A stretch of 64,000 nt of DNA from Artemia franciscana (taxonomy: Eukaryota > Arthropoda > Branchiopoda > Anostraca > Artemiidae): assembly GCF_032884065.1 (NCBI RefSeq), contig NW_027062662.1:1-64000 (forward strand), in the 5' to 3' direction. The first letter of the stretch is position 1; each line of letters starts with the position of its first letter. Positions 1-11,430 of the stretch are shown here, piece by piece. The notes beneath the pieces were generated by a model. The model was not told where the DNA came from and searched no databases. It was given only the letters and a program-made list of their open reading frames with translations. The position numbers and the translations under genes were made by a program.

Positions 1-128
1 ACTTGATATATATGCCTATTCTTAATTATACCTCCAAAGACAATTATGCCAAACAGCTTCTGGCTTTTCTTTTTATTAAATTTGAACTTGTGCTTAACCC
101 CTTTTTTTGCATCAACCAAAGAGACTGT

Positions 129-161
129 TTGAGCTCAACCACTCAGTGTGGTTGAGCTCAA
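129..161. repeat. Short perfect hairpin
   Basis: Two 14-base arms (129-142 and 148-161) are exact reverse complements around a 5-base loop and carry the word gagctcaacca. A third copy of the half-site ggttgagctcaa lies near 232-243. No gene is near it. The rest of 1-239 is ordinary AT-rich sequence in which I see nothing. Confidence 0.6.
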
Positions 162-239
162 CTGCTGTTTTGTATGAAACAATGACAAACCATATTGTCA
201 TAAAAAGTGTTTTCACGTGAAACGATTGACTGGTTGAGC

Positions 240-812
<573 letters not shown>

Positions 813-851
813 TAATGTATAATCCTAGCTAAAATCATCCATTCTGCCACT

Positions 852-2261
852 TCATTTCACAAATTTCAAAAACATCATTATCATTTCGAGTCTTATAACA
901 TCATCATTGATCCCTATCCCAAGCATAAGACTAACATTGAGACTGCCTAGCTTTTCTCTTTGGCATATAATTCTCATATCCATTCTAAGTCTTTCATAAA
1001 AAGGACACTCAATTAGATAGTGATGTACAGTCTCATTTTGTAAATTACAAGCTTTACAAGCAGGGCTATCAATTTTCCCAATCCTAAATAGTCTAGCATT
1101 AGTACTCGCATGACCTGATCGAAAACGGAATAACAAATTACAGTTTCTCTTTTTCAACTTACTATAAATTTTACTATCAAAGTGGAATTTTTCTTCTTTT
1201 AATGTTACTTTCTTAAGTTCAAAATCTTTTGACTGGTGAGGACCTGCATATCTGAGACAAACTGGCTGTGGTGCCCTGCATTGTGCCTGCATATGTCCAT
1301 ACTTTTGACACTTGAAGCACTGGATAATAGGCCTTTGGTATCCTTGAACTTCTCTTTTCCTACCATATAGCCATAGAGCTGAGGGCAAGAGATTATTTTC
1401 AAATGTAATACAGACTGATAGGGTATCTTCTAATTGTTTTGTTTCTCTATTACATCTTTTCAATCTTTTTACAGATTTCACATTAGCATTAGACTCAGAT
1501 TCAAGATCACTTTTAATCTCTTCTTCAGTGATTTCTGTAGGTATTCCTCTTATTACTCCTTGACATCTGGGTTTAAATTCCTTTGCTTGGACTTCTGTTT
1601 CACCTATTTTCTTAATTGTCAATGCTTTTGCTACAGCAGATTCAGTTGGAAGAAATATTGTGACTCTCTTTTTATCTTTGCTCAGTTCAAATTCAAAGTG
1701 CTCAGGTTTCAATGCTTCTTTTAGGCTTAAAGTGGTTTCTCTTTCCATAGGCAAGATTTTTGTTTCAACTTTGCTCAACAAGATTACTCTATTGTCAAAT
1801 CTGTCAAGAATCTGTATTCCCTTATTTTTTGGGTGGTACTTAAGAGGAGCTGTGTAGCAACTTGTTGCAACTCTATTGTTTTCCTCAATGAGGGTTTGGG
1901 ATATAGCTCTTTTGGCTCCTTTTCCTAAGTCATGAGATAATCCTAGCTTAGGGAAATTTATGATACCCTCCACTTCTTTAGGGTTTGCACTGCCTAAATT
2001 CATGGCTTCATCTGAGGAAAGAGGTTGGTAATTTTCATCTATTGAATTCAAAATTTCAAATGAATTTGATGTAGGGACTGTGGCAATGAATCTATTTTGA
2101 GAGTGTGGTGAGATATAGATTTGCTGCTGACTGTATTGACTATTGTGGGGGGCTAGAGTTGTGACTCTAGCCCCATACAGTACCCTGGTACTGTATAGCT
2201 TGAGACATAGGTACAACTTGTGGAATAAATGTTGTGTACATGGGGGCCTGCCCCTGCTCAT
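852..2261 (-). CDS. LINE ORF1 (gag-like) fused to ORF2 C-terminal tail
   Basis: A 469-codon open frame with two parts. Residues ~1-340 resemble ORF1 of Jockey/I-like non-LTR retrotransposons: a charged region, then a zinc knuckle at residues ~314-327 (CFKCQKYGHMQAQC, a C-x2-C-x4-H-x4-C pattern). A second knuckle follows that has lost cysteines (C-x-R-Y, and SKDF where a Cys is expected). From about residue 350 the sequence matches the far C-terminus of ORF2, with the words LFRFRSGHASTNARLFRI and then a C-x2-C...H...C finger (CKACNLQNETVHHYLIEC). Endonuclease and reverse transcriptase are absent, so most of ORF2 and the ORF1/ORF2 junction appear deleted with the frame kept. It probably cannot move by itself. 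The start is the first ATG of the frame; the true ORF1 start may be elsewhere. Confidence 0.8.
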   Translation of the reverse strand: MSRGRPPCTQHLFHKLYLCLKLYSTRVLYGARVTTLAPHNSQYSQQQIYISPHSQNRFIATVPTSNSFEILNSIDENYQPLSSDEAMNLGSANPKEVEGIINFPKLGLSHDLGKGAKRAISQTLIEENNRVATSCYTAPLKYHPKNKGIQILDRFDNRVILLSKVETKILPMERETTLSLKEALKPEHFEFELSKDKKRVTIFLPTESAVAKALTIKKIGETEVQAKEFKPRCQGVIRGIPTEITEEEIKSDLESESNANVKSVKRLKRCNRETKQLEDTLSVCITFENNLLPSALWLYGRKREVQGYQRPIIQCFKCQKYGHMQAQCRAPQPVCLRYAGPHQSKDFELKKVTLKEEKFHFDSKIYSKLKKRNCNLLFRFRSGHASTNARLFRIGKIDSPACKACNLQNETVHHYLIECPFYERLRMDMRIICQREKLGSLNVSLMLGIGINDDVIRLEMIMMFLKFVK

Positions 2262-3230
2262 TATTTGAACCTACTGCATTTGGCCCCACCATCACTCCAG
2301 GAGAGTGATGTGGATCCCAATTTACCTGCATCCCAGGTAAAACACACCACTATACCCAAAAAATCAACAAAAATATCAAACCCTCAATTCAAAAATAATA
2401 TACCACGCTGAGCCGTTTTCCTCAAGTCGTAGGCTTAAATCTTGTATATATTTTTATTTTTTCATATTTACAAATTCTGCTTAGTCCGGCGGTGTTTCAA
2501 GTTTTTCTTAGCATTGCCCAGTGTTTCGACTTCGCATGCTTCGAAAATCGGTATGGCGTGCCGAAAATTCGGTAAAAAATCGGTAGATGGCGTCACGTTA
2601 TCGGTAGAATAATCGGTAGGGAATTTCTAGACATGCCCAAACCCTTTAAGTGCATGTTAAGTGCACAAAAATGCTCAATTTTCTGCTGAAGTCCTAGATC
2701 AATCCAGAATTAGACCACTCTACAACGGTCTATCGACTTACGATTGATCATACGACGATGTATGAACGCCCCAGTAATGGGGCGTTGTTTGATATTGTTG
2801 TACTAACGACGGTTACGAAATGTTGCAGTCGTTGGCAAATGCAGCGTTTACAGTGGTTCTTGCAAATCGCTAGTATACTAGTATACTATTGAGCTAGCGG
2901 CGATTCTAAAATGTTGCAAACGCGGCATTTGCAGTAGTTGCTGCAAATCTGCAGTGCCTGTGAGCACGAATTCTCACATAAGGGAAGAACGATTTTCATG
3001 TATTAATTAAATTTGCATTTGGTTTTTATGCCTTCGTGGGAAAAAGATATGTTTAGACATGAATATATTGCCTGGCATGTGTGTAAATTCAGATGCTTAG
3101 CTAGACACGCATGAGAATGAGGCTTAAAAAATGCACTTTCAATATCCTTAGTTATTATTAATGGAATCCTATTTTACTTAATCAGGTATTTTTCATCATA
3201 GTAAAGCATTTAAAATTGGACTTCAAACAA

Positions 3231-3949
3231 CAAATGAGATACTGGATTCAAATGATTGAAGCAGCTGATACACAACTGCAAACGAAGGAATCAAGCCTAT
3301 GATGGCATTGGTAGAATACGTTGATTTAATTCTAATCTACTTAATTAGGTACTAATAAATCAATAAAGCACACTTTTATCTTCAAATAACAAATCAGGAA
3401 CAGCGGCAGTTTCAAACATCTAATGCAACTTAAAACAGAAACTTTTTCTCTTCTACCGTAGACACACATCACTAACATTCTGAAGCCTTAGCCTAGAATC
3501 ATATCAATACATGCGATATATATACCTCTTCATCTGTTGTCCACTGTCATAGGTTGGTAAAAAGAGCAGGAGAACTCACCACAACACAGAGGAACTTATT
3601 TCTCACAGTGCATTATTTAGTCTATTGAGTTATAAAGGTGCAGATTTGATGCCCAATAGAAGTAGCATATAGAATAACTTATGCCTCACTAAGACTAAAT
3701 TACATTCACTTTAGCCTAGCCTACTGGGTAGTAAAACTACACCTTTCCCTTATAGGCAACTCTCCTGCACCTCTACTTGTGATATTTATATTTAGATAGT
3801 TTGGACAGCAAATATAGTTTGGTGGTAGGCTTAATTAACGTCCCCTCTAGAATCCAGCTTCTGTTGAGACGATCTTCCTTGTTCCACACTTTTCTCTTTG
3901 TTTCTTGATGTGGTAATCTGAAACAAACTTCATAATCTCTTTTCTCTCA

Positions 3950-3995
<46 letters not shown>

Positions 3996-4193
3996 TATTA
4001 CACAAATAACACAAAACAAGCAAATAATTCCTTTCCACCCTGTTCAATATTTATTCCTTAATACTAGAACATATAAAAAAAAAAAAATAATCCTTCCCAT
4101 TTTTTTTTTTTTATATACAATAAAAAAAAAAAATTCCTTCGTTTGCAGTTGTGTATCAGCTGCTTCAATCATTTGAATCCAGTATCTCATTTG
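3231..4193. repeat. 60-bp perfect inverted repeat flanking R2 copy B
   Basis: Bases 3231-3290 and 4134-4193 are exact reverse complements (60 of 60 by eye). Between them lie R2 copy B and about 360 bp of AT-rich sequence. Nearby 3333-3440 and 4258-4375 also share diverged direct similarity (for example caataaagcacactt). The arrangement sits in the non-coding 3' part of the hAT element. I read it as a rearrangement or a nested insertion; no transposase belongs to it. Confidence 0.85.
3653..4119. repeat. Dispersed repeat R2, copy B
   Basis: Second copy of the repeat at 240-712. It carries a pure run of 35 T at 3956-3990 where copy A has an interrupted run. It lies inside the hAT element, downstream of the transposase. 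Confidence 0.8.
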
Positions 4194-4565
4194 TATATAA
4201 AAAAATTCAAATCTAATTTTTATAAATTCTAATCAATAATAATTATCTGATTATTGAATTCTAATTTATTTAATTAGGTACTTTTAATCATAATAAGTCA
4301 ATAAAGCACACTTTGGAACAGTGGATGTTTCAAATATCTAATGTAATACAGAACAGACACTTTGCTATTATAGACTAACTTTGATCACTCATATACACTC
4401 TTCAACTGTCGCAGATGCTCTTATTTCCTTTAGCCGTTTCTCTAGTTCATGATCAACTATCAGCGATAAAGAATGCATATTCATCTTCTTCGTCCCACAT
4501 TTAGTACCGAATATGGCAGATAAGGTCAGTGTCGACAATTTATTTGGTTTATCAGTCTTCACCTC

Positions 4566-6497
4566 TTTTAAAGTGCTGAAAAGACGTTCTGCTACAACAT
4601 TCGAGAAAGGCAGTAAAAAGAAAAAGTAAATAACCTGCCTTAGATTTACAAACCTCGGTTGACCAGTTGGGGTAATTAAATAAAAAAAAAACTAATTTTT
4701 TTAGCTGAAAGTAAGGAGTGACATTAAAACTTAAAACGAACAGAAAGAACAACCCCTCGCTCTTTACGCTAAAGCTTTTAATTGTTTTAAAAAGTAGAAT
4801 TGTGGCAAAGAGTCTAACTTTAGCATAAAGAGCAAGGGGTTGTGGAGGGGACAACTCATTTCATATACGGAGTAATTTCTGTTCGTTTTAAGTTTTAATG
4901 TCGCTCCTTATTTCAGCTAAAAAAAATAGTTTTTTTTTATTTAATTTCTGAACGTTTTTGAATTAATGCATATTTGATTTTGGCTCTCCACATTTAAATT
5001 AATAAAATGAAATTTGTATATTAATTCTTTTTTTGGCTAAATGGCTTTCTCTTAGTTTTGATCAGACGATTTTGAGAAATAAGGGGTGGAGAAGGAGGCC
5101 TAGTTGCCCTCGAATTTTTTGGTTACTTAAAAAGGCAACTAGAACTTTTAATTTTTAACGAACGTTTTTATTAGTAAAAAATAAACGTAACTTAAGAATT
5201 AACTTACGTAACAAACTTTCATAACCTTATATTTTTATTATGTATACGGTGAGGTTTGTACCCTCGTTAACACCTCGCTCTTTACACTAAATCGTAAGTT
5301 TTGTCCCAATTCTTTAAGAATGACCCCTGAATCAGAAAGGCCGTAGAATAAATAGTTGAAACTACTAAAAATACTTTAGAATAAAGAGCAAGTTATTTAT
5401 CTCCTCCTAAATACCTCGCTCTTTATGATAAAGTATTTTTAGAACCCCTCATATGCGTAATAATCTCTGTTCGTTTTAAGTTTCAATGCTACTTCTTCCT
5501 TTCATTTGAAAAAACTTTTCATGTTTATTTTTATTGTTTTCTTATAGTAATGCTAGAGAATCCTGCGCCCTTGTCATTGAATTTTTCTTCCCCCATGACA
5601 GATTCCTCCAAGGAAAGATCCTCCAACATAGTCCCCTCTCCTCAGCCCCCTGAACAAAATCCCCCTGAAAACGTCTGTACACTTCCCATTAACCATTACT
5701 ATATGTAAACACTGGTCAAAGTTTGTAACTTGCAGCCCCTCCCCCAGGGATTGTGAGGGAGTAAGTCATCCCCAAAGACATAATTATTATGGTTTTCGAC
5801 TATGCTGAACAAAATGGCTACCTCAAAATTTTGATCCGTTGACTTTGGGAAAACATGAGTGTGGGAGGGTGCCTAGATGCCCTCCAATTTTTTTGGTCAC
5901 TTAAAAAGGGCACTAGAACTTTTCATTTTCGTTAGAATGAGCCCTCTTGCGACATTCTAGGACCACTTGGTCGATACGATGACCCCTGGGGAAAAGAAAA
6001 AAAAACAAACAAACAAATAAACACACACCCGTGATTTGTCTTCTGGCAAAAAATACAAAATTCCACATTTTTGTAGATAGGAGCTTGAAACTTCTACAGT
6101 AGGGTTCTCTGATACGCTGAATCTGATGGTGTCATTTTCGTTAAGATCTTATGACTTTTAAGGGGTGTTTCCCCCTATTTTCCTAAATAAGGCAAATTTT
6201 CTCAGGCTCGTAACTTTTGATGGGTAAGACTAAACTTGATGAAACTTATATATTTAAATCAGCATTAAAATGCAATTCTTTTGATGTAGCTATTGATATC
6301 AAAATTCAATTTTTTAGAGTTTTGGTTACTATTGAGCCGGGTCGCTCCTTACTACAGTTCGTTACCACGAACTGTTTGATAAGGGAATTTTAAAGTGCTG
6401 AAAAGACGTTCTGCTACAACATTCGAGAAAGGCAGTAAAAAGAAAAAGTAAATAACCTGCCTTAGATTTACAAACCTCGGTCGACCACTTGGGGTAA
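4566..6497. repeat. 110-bp direct duplication flanking a hairpin-element insertion
   Basis: 4566-4675 and 6388-6497 are the same 110 bases with two mismatches (4660/6482 and 4666/6488). The sequence is hAT transposase coding DNA including the AERLFSTL word. A hairpin element lies exactly between the two copies, apart from a 7-base filler aagggaa at 6381-6387 that also occurs at 6499-6505. Far longer than a usual DNA-transposon target duplication. Confidence 0.9.
4676..6380 (+). mobile_element. Hairpin-rich element (HPR), copy 1
   Basis: A 1.7-kb member of a family seen four times or more here. It starts ttaaataaaaaaaaac, then has a large imperfect hairpin (about 4690-4935) whose left arm has lost about 34 bases. 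It passes through modules sharing the word CTCTTTAYGCTAAAG in both orientations and ends in a small hairpin acagttcg-ttacca-cgaactgt (6354-6375) plus ttgat. No long ORF, so it is non-autonomous. It interrupts the hAT transposase. Class is not resolved: there are no clear terminal inverted repeats between the two ends, and the 3' hairpin recalls Helitrons but the CTRR end is absent. Confidence 0.85.
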
Positions 6498-7329
6498 CAA
6501 GGGAAAAACAAATCTATAATATTCGACAATATTCTGCATTCGGAACATCAACAGAGCTTTGTTCACGCCATTCCGAGTCAATGGCAGCTCTAAGACATGT
6601 ACGAGGGAAATACTTAACTGGAAGTGGTGCAAGACTAGAAAGATTGAGCTTAGCAGCATTTGAAGGCTCTACAAGACAGGACATCTCATACAAAACATCA
6701 TCAAATATGAACCCGGTTTTGATCTGTGCAACTGCTTCCTTGTAAAATTCTCTTGCTGTGAGGTATACTTTCATCTCTTTATTATGGTCCACCTTAGGGT
6801 CGCGCTCTACAAGCTCCTAAATAGCGAGCTGGGTATTCAGTCCATGATAAATGTTTTGGATAGCTACATAATAATTGTCGTCATTTACATCAACATCTAC
6901 TGGATTCTTCAAACCATTTACATATTCTACATCAAGAAAGTTCTTGGAGAGAGTTACAACAAGTCCTTATGTTTTAATTTAAATGTATGGAAAAGGGGGG
7001 ACTATGATTGGAAAAGAGGGTTGAAATCAGCCAACATGGCCAAAATATAGTCCAAGAACATCAACATTATTCTCATAAAGGGGTTTTTCAAGCCATCAAG
7101 TGCTAAATATTTTCCATGTGTAGGATCATCAAACACAGCGTCAGTAAAATATAATGTGAGAGCATCCCGTTGCTCAAGAATCCTTTTGACGCAGCTATGT
7201 ACAGATAACCATCTAGTTTGTCCAGGGGACAATATCTTCTGATTGTCAATTTCTAAGAAGTTATGGTAAGCTTTCAATAAATTCAATCGTTGTGCACTAT
7301 GACTGAAGTGGCTGTGAATGGTTCTGGGA

Positions 7330-7480
7330 TTTTGCTAAATGCGGCTATTCGCAGTCACACCTATTATGTACAATTAAAAAGAAAAAATAGGCAAAAAATC
7401 GCCTATTTTTTAGGACTGCGAATGTACAACACCTATTATGTACAATTAAAAAGAAAAAATAGGCAACAAATCGCCAAAAG
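7330..7480. repeat. Tandem 46-bp duplication near the hAT 5' end
   Basis: The stretch beginning cacctattatgtacaatta occurs at about 7357-7402 and 7429-7474 with one or two changes. Between the copies an aaaaatcgcctattttt segment can fold back. It lies between the transposase body and the ATCGGTA-rich subterminal region. The 380 bases after the hAT right end (7589-7974) hold nothing I recognise. Confidence 0.7.
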
Positions 7481-7974
7481 TTGGTAGAAAATCGGTATTT
7501 CGGTAGGCTTGAAATTTATTCGGTAGAAAGGTCCGAAAATCGGTAGATCTACCGATAAATCGGTAGAAGTGGAAACACTGGCACTGCCACTGATCAACGC
7601 TATGATACTGTCCGCTACAAGAAAAACGACTTTTTGGAGCTCCGCAATAGGTCAGTCATCCGTGCGGGCTTCAAAAGAAACACAGCTCAGAACTGTCATT
7701 GTTTTTAACCGTAGGTTTCTGCCATTTATAATCATTGATTGAACTTTTCAGGCATAGACTTATAAATGGAATTTCTAGGCTCTAAATAAGATTATGTAAA
7801 ATAAGAATTCTAAGCTGACAAATAGAATTCTAGCCATGTAAACTTTGATTTGTTTTTTTTGTGTGTTAGGCCTATTTTGATAAGTGTTGAGTTATATCCT
7901 GCAATTTGATTCACATAGGCCTACAGACATCCCTAGGGCAAGTCAAAAGTTTGAATGCTGGCATTAACCTTTGC

Positions 7975-9500
7975 ACTGATTCAAGATTTTAGATTCACGA
8001 TTTTTATTTAAACTTCTGTACAACACACACAATATAAAAAAAAGGGTCAAGCCGGAGACACAAGATCGATTGACAAAGACCCGGTATAACAACATAACAC
8101 ACCTATTTGAGAAAAAAAGAAATAAAAACAAATGCATAAAATAAATACAAATAAATCCACGACTCACCATTAGACGGGAACCCACCCACAAAACAACTGA
8201 AACTCGGCAAATATCAATCCGAAAAACAAAACAAAAACAGTGTGCAAGCGAGGGTGACCAATGACCGGCAACTTATTTGGAAAAAAAAAGAAAAATGAGC
8301 CCACCTTATCAACATCAAACAACTCAACTCAACGTTTTCTTTATTAAACTCAAAAAATACACAAACAATATTATACCCCAACAGAGAGCAGAGCTCGTAA
8401 GGCTGGGACGTGCAAAAACATAAGAAAAAACATCAACATTTCATCGTAATAATGATTTCAAAATATAATACAGTAAAAGACAAACAAAATAGAAAAAAAC
8501 TCATAAAAGATAAGTAAATATATAAATATCGGGCAGGAGGGGCGTGGGAGGCCATCCCAAACACAGGGACACAAAAACGAACACACAAATAAGAAGATCA
8601 AATAATTTAATTTTCCATCATCAATGGTGAATAGTCAAAATTTTAGCAAACAATCTTTAATATTTGCTTTTTTAGATTTAACTGAGATTTTTGCTGAATA
8701 TCAATCCGAAAAACAAAACAAAAACAGTATGCAAGCGAGGGTGACCGATGACCGGCAACTTATTTGGAAAAAAAAAAGAAAAATGAGCCCACCTTATCAA
8801 CATCAAACCAACAACTATTTAATTTAAGATTTTTTTTTATCACTGATTCTTGAATTTATTAATAAGGATAGAATGAAGTTGCTTTTTTATATTTGGGAAA
8901 ATTTACTATAGTCAATATATGGTAGATAAAGATGCCATGAACCCATGATCGAGAAATATGGCGAGAACCGTGATCTCTCAGTGGTTAATTTCAGATGCTG
9001 CATTCTCCATTTATTACGGGTTTCATAAACATGGTCAGGTTGCTCAGGGAAAAAATTTCTCGTACGAAAGTACGAAGGCAGTTCTGATCGGTCATATTTT
9101 ACCTTGAATAAAAAACAATGAAGAGTGAATAATTCTGAAACAGGCAAAATATTAGTTAATAAATATATAGTATCAGTTTTAGATTTATTTGGATAGGAAG
9201 AAGGCGACGGTAAATATCTTTGCAAAATTCGAAGAGCCCGGTTTTGAAGAATCTGTATCGGTTTTATATGATACTTGAATGTTACCAAACAAATCAGGGG
9301 ACAATATGTAAAATGGGAATACACCAAGGCAAAATAAATGAGTCGTAGAACTTCATAGGGGAACTTGTGTAAGACTCTAAGACTTGTCTAGGTATTTGGA
9401 AATCTTTGTTACAACTTATTGATGTTTTAGGTTTGACCTTAATCTGGTAATTTGGGACCAAGAGATACTTGCCTAAGCAACACATTGCAAGGACGCTAAT
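7975..9500 (-). pseudogene. LINE ORF2 C-terminus and 3' UTR (host of a nested insertion)
   Basis: An open frame at 9327-8887 (146 codons) together with an overlapping frame to 9485 forms the region after the reverse transcriptase palm of a Jockey/CR1-like LINE. Recognisable words are YSHFTYCPL, KPIQILQNRALRILQR and LFTLHCFLFKVKYDRSELPSYFR split over two frames. Downstream on the minus strand a 3' UTR runs to about 7975 and carries AATAAA-type sequence near 8005. It is split by a second LINE fragment at 8321-8696. A reading-frame break near 9300 shows decay. 9500-9680 has a further short open frame I cannot place. Confidence 0.7.
8210..8808 (-). mobile_element. 5'-truncated LINE 3' end with ~111-bp target duplication
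   Basis: 8321-8696 matches 11440-11812 and is the 3' UTR of a LINE in minus orientation, ending in ...aataaagaaaacg plus a ttgagttgag tail. It is bracketed by a duplication of the host sequence: 8210-8320 and 8697-8808 are the same 111-112 bases with about three differences. The host is the 3' UTR of another LINE (7975-9500). This is a clean example of target-primed insertion with a very long target duplication. Confidence 0.85.
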
Positions 9501-9699
9501 GATCTTAAAGCATTTTTAATCCAATTACCACTTTTTACTAGATCTTTGAAGATATCTTCAGTAGATATCTTCAGATTGAATAAACATTTAATATTGTCAC
9601 CCCTTAAGAAGATTAGAAAACCGAAGGAAAAGGTAGAAATATTCTGAAATGATAATTTTGTTTTTGAAATCAGATCCAATATTTAATTGTCAATAGATA

Positions 9700-11430
9700 T
9701 TAAAAGGATTGCTAACTATCTTTACTCCTCCTCGAAATTATTATTGGGTTAATGTTTTATTCAATTATTTATGCATATCTTAAAAAGCCCGTGGGTAATA
9801 TAGTATACTGGCATATTACACTGCCATATTGGTGGTGTTTCTTTCTCAAGAGCAATGTGAGAAAACTTATGAAGTAATTTGAAACCAGCCGAGGGTGTCA
9901 AAATGCGCAGGAAACTTTCAAATTTGAGTTTCACACGATATCAGGATAGGAAAATATGCCAATTTCAATCTGATGATTGGTCTTTGTTTCGTGGTGAAAA
10001 GACTAAATGCTCCCCAACACAGGTATTTCAAACTACTGAACTAAAAGCTACAAAATAGCTACTACTAAAATTATCATCAATACCCAAAATGAATATCGTT
10101 GAGACTTTATATCTTCAGCAGAACTCTTTACATTTTAGCCTTACCCTAAAGACTATGGATAAATTTTCAGGTCAAATTCTAGTTTAGCCACTTTTTGCTA
10201 TCTTGGACGAGGGTTAGGTTAGGGAAATGAAACTTTCAGAAATAAATCTATGGCTAAAAACAGGTAAAATTCAAATTCAGCTACTTTTCACTATTTGGGA
10301 AAGAGATTAGGTTAGAAAAATGCAACTTTCAGTAAGGAATCCAAGGCCAAAAACATATTCGTGGAAGGTATTGTCAAGCTTCTATGTTAACCCTTTTCTG
10401 ATTTCTAAGTTTTAGATATCTGCCAACTCAACAGGTCAAACCTATTGAAATTTTGATAAATAACATTTTACCTTAATTTTCAGTTATCAGTTTCTTTTTT
10501 TCTGGCTTTGGTCCTGAAAATACAATTTCTGTTATTCGAGTACGATTGTAAGCCATATCCATGTTTTTTTTTTTTTTTAAATTTAGAAAATATACTTGCA
10601 TATCTTTAAAACCTTGTAAATTTAGACTGAGTAAAGTTGTGAAGATGAAACCAAATTTGTTGTACTTCACTTTTATAAGACAGATTTTTAAAGGTCATTA
10701 ATGGTCAAGACGCTCAAGAGGGAGGAGTGGAGATATATACTTTAAAACACCTTCCCAGGACACAATTTAGCTGGTAGACCCATCCCTAAAAGTCTCATTT
10801 TTCAAATTTAAATCCTCTCCAAGATAGTGAGAAGTAGCTAAACTAGAATTTTACCCAAAAATATACTTAAGATAGGTATTGCCAGGCTTTGATTTTAACC
10901 CTCTTCTCATTTCTAAGTCTTAGAAATTTTCCTACTTGACTGGTAAAGGAATTTGACAGGACCTATTGAAATTTCAGAAAAAAAAATTCTACATTGATGA
11001 TCAGTTATCACTTTCTTTTTCTCTGGTTTAAGCTCTGAAAATGCAATTCCTCTTAATTGTATAAAATATTAAGCCATGTCAAGGTTTTTTTTCTAAATTT
11101 AGGAAATGCATTTGCAGATCTTTGAAACCTCATAAATTGTGATAGAGTAAAGTTTTGAAGCTGAAAAAAGTTTTCTTGTATTTCATTTAAGCAGATGATA
11201 TGTTTGCAAGGTTTCACTTTAATAACACAAAGATTTTAAAGGTCATCAAAGGTCACTGTCCTTTAGAGGGAGAAGGAGTTGAGCTAGGTACTTCAAAATA
11301 AATTCTTGGGACATACTTTAGTATATAGAAACATTACCGAAGGTGTCATTTTCCCAACCAGACCTCTTTCTAAGATAGCAAAACTATAATTTTACCAAAC
11401 TTTCAATTTTCAATATAATTTAGTTAACTT
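9700..11430. repeat. Non-coding block with diverged ~520-bp tandem duplication
   Basis: 10340-10700 and 10860-11245 share long diverged similarity (for example gaaattttgataaa against gaaatttcagaaaa, and cagttatca-tttctttttc in both). No coding signal was seen. The preceding 9700-10340 holds nothing I recognise. Confidence 0.55.

Larger units (their letters stand above)
4396..7290 (-). pseudogene. hAT transposase, broken
   Basis: Fragments of one hAT-superfamily transposase read along the minus strand. 7290-7002 gives a middle part with TRWLSVHSCVKRILEQ, a conserved hAT word. 6792-6514 continues with an alpha-helical region (MDHNKEMKVYLTAREFYKEA). After the hairpin-element insertion, 4650-4396 gives the C-terminal dimerisation region with LPFSNVVAERLFSTLK and then about 55 charged residues. 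The frames are not continuous: there is a stop near 6815, and the insertion splits the C-terminal domain from the body. No DDE-type N-terminal half or BED finger could be recognised. The gene belongs to the transposon with ends at 2519 and 7580. Confidence 0.8.
2519..7580 (-). mobile_element. hAT DNA transposon with ends and 8-bp target duplication
   Basis: The left end begins CAGTGTTTCGACTTC and the right end, read on the other strand, begins CAGTGTTTCCACTTC, a 14-of-15 match of hAT-type terminal inverted repeats. Outside them lie gcattgcc (2511-2518) and gcactgcc (7581-7588), an 8-bp target duplication with one mismatch, as expected for hAT. Both subterminal regions are full of the motif ATCGGTA or its inverse (2549-2620 and 7480-7570), typical of transposase-binding subterminal repeats. 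Inside is a broken hAT transposase on the minus strand. Subtracting the 1,822 bp of inserted hairpin element plus duplication leaves about 3.2 kb, a normal autonomous hAT size. It also contains R2 copy B. Confidence 0.85.

Noticed and set aside
6354..6375. Rho-independent terminator or CRISPR-like hairpin
   Set aside because: It is a transposable-element end, found at the same place in each HPR copy, in a eukaryotic genome; no spacer array exists.
4676..6380. HPR as a canonical Helitron
   Set aside because: The end hairpin is suggestive, but the CTRR 3' end is missing and copy 1 has a 110-bp flanking duplication, which Helitrons do not make.
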